A DNA stretch of 64,000 bases, from positions 186,001 through 250,000 of the forward strand of contig NZ_JAKUCN010000003.1 in the NCBI RefSeq assembly GCF_022808595.1, in the 5' to 3' direction. Source of the DNA: Microvirga solisilvae. Its GTDB lineage: Bacteria > Pseudomonadota > Alphaproteobacteria > Rhizobiales > Beijerinckiaceae. Shown in pieces: positions 60,252-64,000 of the stretch. Below the pieces are notes generated by a model. It searched no databases, was not told where the DNA came from, and saw only the letters and a program-made list of their open reading frames with translations. Within the stretch, counting starts at the first letter, position 1, and the number at the start of each line of letters is the position of its first letter. The position numbers and the translations under genes are program-made.

Positions 60252-61670
60252 TTACTCGACGACGATCTTGTAGCGTTCACCGGCCTTCAACGGGCCGCCT
60301 CGCTCCAGACCGTTGAGCAGAAGGAAGCGGTCGAGAGCGCGGTCGATAGGCATGCGCGCGGCCATGGATTGTGCCGTGTCGCCACGCTGGGCGGTGACGA
60401 TCTGCAGCTTGAGCGGACGAATGCGGCGGGCCTCCTCGGGCTCGACCTGACGCACGCTGCCGAGTGTACGCTGGAACATGTTCTCCAAATCCGCACCGCC
60501 CGTGCGAGCGGCCATGATCAGGCGATAGGTGGTGTTGCCGATACGGACGGCCGAGAGGCGGAAGGTCCATTCCTTGCCGTTCGACAGAGCCGTCACCACG
60601 GGCAGACCGTTGACGGTCGAGGGCACGAGGCTTCCCGCCTCGATGGTGTCGGTCCAGGTGGAGCGCAGCACCTCTTCCAGGCTCTGGCCCGCAGGCGTAT
60701 CGGCCGCGTCGAAGAGCAGGCGCCGCTCGCCATCGCCGGACGAGCCGAGAACGGCCTGCGAGGTGTTCTCCAGGGTGAAGCCCTCCGGCGCCTCGAAGGC
60801 GACGCCGAGGCGGGCATGAATGAAGCGGCGGCCCTTCACAACGCCGTCGCTCGGATCGTCGCCGTATGACAATCCTTCGAGGGCGGACAGATATTCGAGC
60901 CGGTTCGTCTCGCCCATGCCCGGCGGTCCGGCGCGGCGCGCGGCCTGGAGCGCGCGCGAGATGCGCTCGTTGGTGCTGGGATGGGAAGCAACCCGGTTTC
61001 CGCCGTTATCCGCGCTCGAGGCGGAGCGGCCGAGCGCCGTGAGGAAACGGTGGGCGCCATAGGGGTCGAAACCCGCGCGGGCGAGCACGGTGATCCCCGT
61101 CTGGTCCGCCTCGAGTTCCTGCGAGCGGGAGAAGCTCGCAAGCGAGGAGCGTGCCTGGTCCTGGACCACGGCGGCTTCCTGGGCATTGTTCAGGACGTTC
61201 TCGGCCACACGCTCGATCAGCTCCGAGCGGGCCTGCAGCTCGTTGCGCTGCGAGGCATGGCGAAGGGTGACGTGGGCGATCTCGTGCGAAAGCACGGCCG
61301 CGACTTCCGAGGCGTCGTTGGCGAGGGCCAGAAGTCCGCGCGTCACATAGAGGCGGCCATTCGGCAGGGCGAAGGCGTTCACGACGGGGGAGTTCAGGAT
61401 CGTGACCTGATAGGACTCGTCGGGCCGGTCGGTGGCCATGACGAGCCGGTTCACCGCATCGTTCAGGAGACGCTGGAGCTGGGGGGCGCGGCCCTCGCCG
61501 CCGAAGGCGGAAACCAGGCGGACATGGTCCCGGTCCCGGTCGGGCCCGAGCACGCGCGGGGCATTGGCCGGGAGCGAGGCATTGCCGAACCCGTTGCACG
61601 CCGAGACCAGGCCCGCGATCATCAGGCCGGCGGCGATCCGGAAAATTGCTGTTTGAGGTCTATCGCGCAT
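60252..61670 (-). CDS. M48-family metalloprotease lipoprotein with LysM-like C-terminus
   Basis: A 472-aa envelope protease resembling BepA/LoiP. The signal peptide ends in the lipobox LVSAC (cysteine near residue 25). The zinc site is HEIAHVTLRH near 130-139, and the third ligand lies in QELEADQTGI. The C-terminal 60 residues (VTAQRGDTAQSMAARMPIDRALDRFLLLNG) look like a LysM-type wall-binding module. BepA relatives degrade misassembled outer-membrane proteins; this role is inferred. It starts six bases after the nuclease gene, on the same strand. Confidence 0.92.
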   Translation of the reverse strand: MRDRPQTAIFRIAAGLMIAGLVSACNGFGNASLPANAPRVLGPDRDRDHVRLVSAFGGEGRAPQLQRLLNDAVNRLVMATDRPDESYQVTILNSPVVNAFALPNGRLYVTRGLLALANDASEVAAVLSHEIAHVTLRHASQRNELQARSELIERVAENVLNNAQEAAVVQDQARSSLASFSRSQELEADQTGITVLARAGFDPYGAHRFLTALGRSASSADNGGNRVASHPSTNERISRALQAARRAGPPGMGETNRLEYLSALEGLSYGDDPSDGVVKGRRFIHARLGVAFEAPEGFTLENTSQAVLGSSGDGERRLLFDAADTPAGQSLEEVLRSTWTDTIEAGSLVPSTVNGLPVVTALSNGKEWTFRLSAVRIGNTTYRLIMAARTGGADLENMFQRTLGSVRQVEPEEARRIRPLKLQIVTAQRGDTAQSMAARMPIDRALDRFLLLNGLERGGPLKAGERYKIVVE

Positions 61671-61676
61671 GCTCGT

Positions 61677-62510
61677 TCATCGGGCCAAGCGTTTGTCGTC
61701 ACGCTTTCTGCCTTGAAGATTGCCGCCTTCAAGGCGTTCGATCATCTCCGGTAAATCAACGTTAAGGGCGGTGCCTTGCCAAGGCTGCAAAATGCCTCGG
61801 GCCCGAATGATATGGCCCTTCAGCGTCTCCGCCGAAAGGCCACGCTCGGCCATCAGCGCCCAAATTCTCCGCGGAACGATGATCGTGAAATCGTCTGCCC
61901 ACTGCCCCCCGAAATTGAGATAGATTCTCTGCTTACGCTCGCCGATGCTCCGGACACGTCCTTCGACGATGACGAAGCTGCCGACACGCTCCTTCAAGCG
62001 GTCAGCCTGATCGACAGGGATGGGGTTATAGCGAGCCTCGGCCCAAAGACCAAGGCGTCGTTCGCGTGCCGTTTCCTCGAGAGCCAGCAATTCGGGCTGG
62101 CAAAAGGTCGAATCCGCCCCTGGATCGACGATGGCAAGCCCTGCTTCCACGAGGCCATGGCTAAGATCGAGGTATCCTGTCCGGGCCTTGAGGGGCTGGC
62201 GGCCCCAACGGTCGCGGGTGCCTTGGGCGGTCACGAGAAGAGATTCACCGGCTCGAGCCTTGAGCCATTCCAGCGCCTGCTGCCGGTGAGCCTGATCATC
62301 TGCCAGTCTGATGCCGGCAAGCCGCGCCAGACGCTCGGAGCCGAGCACGAGATCACCCTCGGCCGTAATGCCATCGAGCCGGTCCTGTCGGGCTTCGCCC
62401 GTACAAACGGTCGAGAGGCGTGAAGCAGGACGCGGCTTCACGCCTTCCTGGGCTGCCACAGGCAGCATCACAAGGGCCGTCAGCAAACCTGCCGCAATTC
62501 CGATCCGCAT
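61677..62510 (-). CDS. Exported staphylococcal-nuclease-like protein
   Basis: A 277-aa protein with a signal peptide (GLLTALVMLPVAAQE). The SNase-type OB-fold covers about residues 45-160: ARLAGIRLADDQAHRQQALEWLK, TRDRWGRQPLKA and ETARERRLGLWAEARYNP, in the usual order. A second OB-like part follows (GSFVIVEGRVRSIGERKQRIYLNFGGQW), a layout known in rhizobial thermonuclease-like proteins. Catalytic residues are not all recognisable, so nuclease activity is uncertain. It lies just upstream of the M48 gene, likely in one operon. Confidence 0.85.
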   Translation of the reverse strand: MRIGIAAGLLTALVMLPVAAQEGVKPRPASRLSTVCTGEARQDRLDGITAEGDLVLGSERLARLAGIRLADDQAHRQQALEWLKARAGESLLVTAQGTRDRWGRQPLKARTGYLDLSHGLVEAGLAIVDPGADSTFCQPELLALEETARERRLGLWAEARYNPIPVDQADRLKERVGSFVIVEGRVRSIGERKQRIYLNFGGQWADDFTIIVPRRIWALMAERGLSAETLKGHIIRARGILQPWQGTALNVDLPEMIERLEGGNLQGRKRDDKRLAR

Positions 62511-62579
62511 CGTCGATCCCGTCTTGAGACGACGATCATACGCATGTCGAAAGGCGCGGCTAGGCTTGAGAATGCAACC

Positions 62580-62747
62580 CTAATGCTTTTCCTGTGCGGG
62601 GCTGTGCTTCTGAGGCTTGTGGCCGCTTTGCCCGCCCTCATTGGGTTTGTTGTGGTCGCGACTTTCCTGATGAGACATGCCGCCCTGACGAGTAGTGTCG
62701 GACTTGCCGCCGGTATCGGGCCGGTTGCGGTGGCTGGAATTTTTCAT
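62580..62747 (-). CDS. Tiny hydrophilic protein, second of an overlapping pair
   Basis: A 55-aa protein rich in His, Gly, Gln, Ser and Lys, with no hydrophobic segment (KNSSHRNRPDTGGKSDTTRQ then HKPQKHSPAQEKH). Probably intrinsically disordered. AGGAGAAG lies seven bases before the ATG. The ATG overlaps the stop of the preceding 48-codon gene by four bases, so the pair would be translated together. No family recognised. Confidence 0.6.
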   Translation of the reverse strand: MKNSSHRNRPDTGGKSDTTRQGGMSHQESRDHNKPNEGGQSGHKPQKHSPAQEKH

Positions 62748-62890
62748 GACTTCTTCTCCTGCTGACGCTTCTGGGCGCCGTTGCCGTCCTTGCCTTGCTG
62801 GGCTTGAGTCCCCCGTGTGTTGGAGCCGCCATGGCCCTCCTGGGGAACGCCTTCGGGATTGGTGCGGGAGCCTGGGATGTTCTTGGTCAT
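62744..62890 (-). CDS. Tiny hydrophilic protein, first of an overlapping pair
   Basis: A 48-aa reading frame from ATG 62890 to a TGA at 62744: MTKNIPGSRTNPEG, then a Gly/Gln/Asn/Lys-rich stretch ending KRQQEKKS. It resembles the downstream 55-aa protein in composition (Gly, Gln, Lys, Ser; no Cys). The exact ATGA overlap and the conserved-looking ribosome site of the second gene support both being real. Shine-Dalgarno for this first gene is weak. Confidence 0.55.
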   Translation of the reverse strand: MTKNIPGSRTNPEGVPQEGHGGSNTRGTQAQQGKDGNGAQKRQQEKKS

Positions 62891-63017
62891 CGAAGATCCT
62901 GATCATGCGTTGTCGATGATATGGCCATGCTCGAAACGAGCGGGGCATCGAGCATGCCGGACAGGATCAATCATCGGCGCTGGCGATGGTTGCGGAGCAA
63001 ATGGTGGGCGGATCGCC

Positions 63018-63233
63018 TCACCAGCGGATCACCAGCACCGTCTGCTTGCCGTTGCCGAGCTCGACGGCCTCGATGCTTTCCGGCTTTCGATTGTCTTGCG
63101 GCTTGGCGTCCTCGACGATTTCGAGCTCCTCCACATGGGCAGCGAAGGCTTCGTCCACTTCCGCGACGCAGAGCAGGGTATCGGGAGGAAGGTTTTCAAC
63201 GACCTTGAGGAAGTCACGCAGGGTCTGAGCCAT
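63018..63233 (-). CDS. Small acidic hypothetical protein
   Basis: A 71-aa acidic cytosolic protein: FLKVVENLPPDTLLCVAEVDEAF, then a Glu-rich middle, ending GNGKQTVLVIRW. No family recognised. GGAGG lies nine bases before the ATG at 63233, a strong start signal. The longer upstream reading would pass through the tRNA gene and is rejected. Confidence 0.65.
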   Translation of the reverse strand: MAQTLRDFLKVVENLPPDTLLCVAEVDEAFAAHVEELEIVEDAKPQDNRKPESIEAVELGNGKQTVLVIRW

Positions 63234-63367
63234 AAAATGCCTCCGGTTGCCCCCCACACCAAAGCGAAAGGTCAGCCGTGGGTTCCTTCCCGGATTGGGT
63301 GAGGAGAAGGTGGGCGCTGCAAGGGTCTGGTCCCTAGCGGAGGAGCGTGCTATCTCACCCCTCCAGC

Positions 63368-63444
63368 GGTCCCGTAGCTCAGCAGGACAGAGCAGCGGTT
63401 TCCTAAACCGAAGGTCGGAAGTTCGAGTCTTCCCGGGATCGCCA
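63368..63444 (+). tRNA. tRNA-Arg (anticodon CCU)
   Basis: 77 bases including an encoded CCA. The acceptor GGTCCCG pairs with CGGGATC, with one G-T pair. The D-arm contains AGCTCAGCAGGACAGAGC. The anticodon loop TTCCTAA gives CCU, on a stem of four good pairs. The T-arm is GGAAG-TTCGAGT-CTTCC. Discriminator base G. It decodes AGG. No integrase or att duplication was noticed next to it, although tRNA genes are common integration sites. Confidence 0.95.
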
Positions 63445-63683
63445 GTTTTCCCTCCCATTCGTCAGTCTCGGGGGCTTTCCCCAGGATGTGCCATGTCGCA
63501 CCGCAGGGACATCCTTGAGCATGCTCCCTTGTTCTCGATGGGCGTCGCGTTCGGCGTTAAGCCGGTGGAGCATCAGCCGAGGGGAACATTACGCAATCGT
63601 AACATGGCCGTAAGTCTCGTGTGGCCGTGTCGCGCTTAAGCTCAAGTCATTCTTCCTGCATGATTTCGAGTGGAGCATTGCCG

Positions 63684-63878
63684 ATGATAGCGAGCCATAA
63701 GCCTGTGGCGGATCGAGCGACGGCAGCCGTGATCCATGCCCTCGGCGAAGTCAGGGATGCCGTGCGCGAGCTGCGCCGCTCCTCGCCGGAGAGTATTCTG
63801 ATCAGCCTTGCGGAACAGAAGATCGACAAACTGGAACGTGCTTATCGTCCGCATCAGGATCGTGAAAGACGATCCTGA
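63684..63878 (+). CDS. Small hypothetical protein
   Basis: A 64-aa helical, charged protein (ATAAVIHALGEVRDAVRELRR, then LISLAEQKIDKLERAYRPHQ) that could form a coiled coil. No family recognised. ATG 63684 is chosen because GGAG lies eight bases upstream; ATG 63660 in frame would add eight residues. Confidence 0.5.
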   Translation: MIASHKPVADRATAAVIHALGEVRDAVRELRRSSPESILISLAEQKIDKLERAYRPHQDRERRS

Positions 63879-63910
63879 TCGGTCGCGATGTCCCAAGCCA
63901 TTTGAGCTTA

Positions 63911-64000
63911 ATGAGAAAGCGAATGATGGCGTGCTTCTTAGGTGAGACGCCGTTGCCTATGCTTCATCGTGCGATCTGCGTCACCGCCGCTTTCGCATCG
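63911..64000 (+). CDS. Partial gene at window edge, possible exported protein
   Basis: An open frame from ATG 63911 runs off the window after 30 codons. Its later part, MLHRAICVTAAFAS, looks like the beginning of a signal peptide, so ATG 63959 may be the true start. No Shine-Dalgarno is clear for either. Too short to classify. Confidence 0.3.
   Translation, partial: MRKRMMACFLGETPLPMLHRAICVTAAFAS

Noticed and set aside
63368-63444. Integration site of a mobile element at tRNA-Arg
   Set aside because: No integrase gene and no duplicated tRNA 3' end was seen within the available flanks.

Overview
The window is a 64 kb stretch of core chromosome from a GC-rich alphaproteobacterium, most likely in the Hyphomicrobiales (Rhizobiales). 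It resembles Microvirga, Methylobacterium or Bosea, but I cannot fix the genus from sequence alone. The evidence is the combination of sdhCDAB, mdh-sucCD-sucA-sucB-lpd, atpHAGDC without the Fo genes, a short PutA with a divergent Lrp-type regulator, BolA/J-protein/cobS/cobT, bL28/DUF3108/SUV3-like helicase/S4/FdxA/CarD/RpoH, and several families of intergenic palindromic repeats typical of this order. No rRNA, CRISPR array, prophage, plasmid gene, transposase or IS end was seen. There is one tRNA (Arg, CCU).

Layout. 0-2.6 kb: folD, a secreted lectin-like protein and a LysR regulator. 2.7-6.3 kb: the sdhCDAB operon, closed by a strong terminator. 6.3-9.4 kb: a small membrane-anchored protein, an Omp19/Inh-type lipoprotein, the ATPase ZapE and a TetR regulator followed by a perfect 24-bp palindrome. 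9.6-20.1 kb: a long TCA-cycle cluster, mdh-(secreted protein)-sucC-(secreted protein)-sucD-sucA-sucB-lpd, then thymidine kinase. 20.1-25.8 kb: xerC with an ankyrin-like secreted protein, a methyltransferase, priA and a frameshifted histidine phosphatase. 26-31.5 kb: atpHAGDC and a 2H phosphoesterase. 31.7-35.4 kb: putA and its divergent regulator. 35.4-39.8 kb: a TerC-like protein and an ABC importer, flanked by two almost identical directly repeated palindromic elements. 39.9-47.2 kb: a COG0523 metal-chaperone GTPase, a DMT exporter, a D,D-carboxypeptidase, a peroxiredoxin-like/prolyl-hydroxylase fusion, a LOG protein, an SCP2-type thiolase and BolA. 47.3-53.1 kb: J-domain protein, cobS, cobT, a Tat-exported phytase-esterase-like protein, a queuosine-precursor transporter and rpmB. 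53.4-60.2 kb: DUF3108 protein, SUV3-like helicase, S4 protein, FdxA, CarD and RpoH. 60.2-64 kb: M48 lipoprotein protease, staphylococcal-nuclease homologue, two overlapping tiny genes, a small hypothetical gene, tRNA-Arg and a partial gene at the edge.

How it works together. The dominant theme is aerobic respiration: succinate dehydrogenase, malate dehydrogenase, succinyl-CoA synthetase, the complete 2-oxoglutarate dehydrogenase complex and the F1 part of ATP synthase lie within 30 kb, with proline oxidation nearby feeding glutamate and electrons into the same pathways. The helicase, S4, CarD and RpoH genes form an RNA-metabolism, transcription and stress block.

I did not find a clear new multi-gene defence or mobile system. 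The most unusual items are: the peroxiredoxin-like/2OG-dioxygenase fusion whose peroxidatic cysteine position is replaced; two secreted proteins of unknown function embedded with almost no spacing in the TCA operon; the phosphatase broken at a C6 tract; genes that begin directly on the U-tract of an upstream terminator; and near-identical palindromic repeats flanking an importer module.
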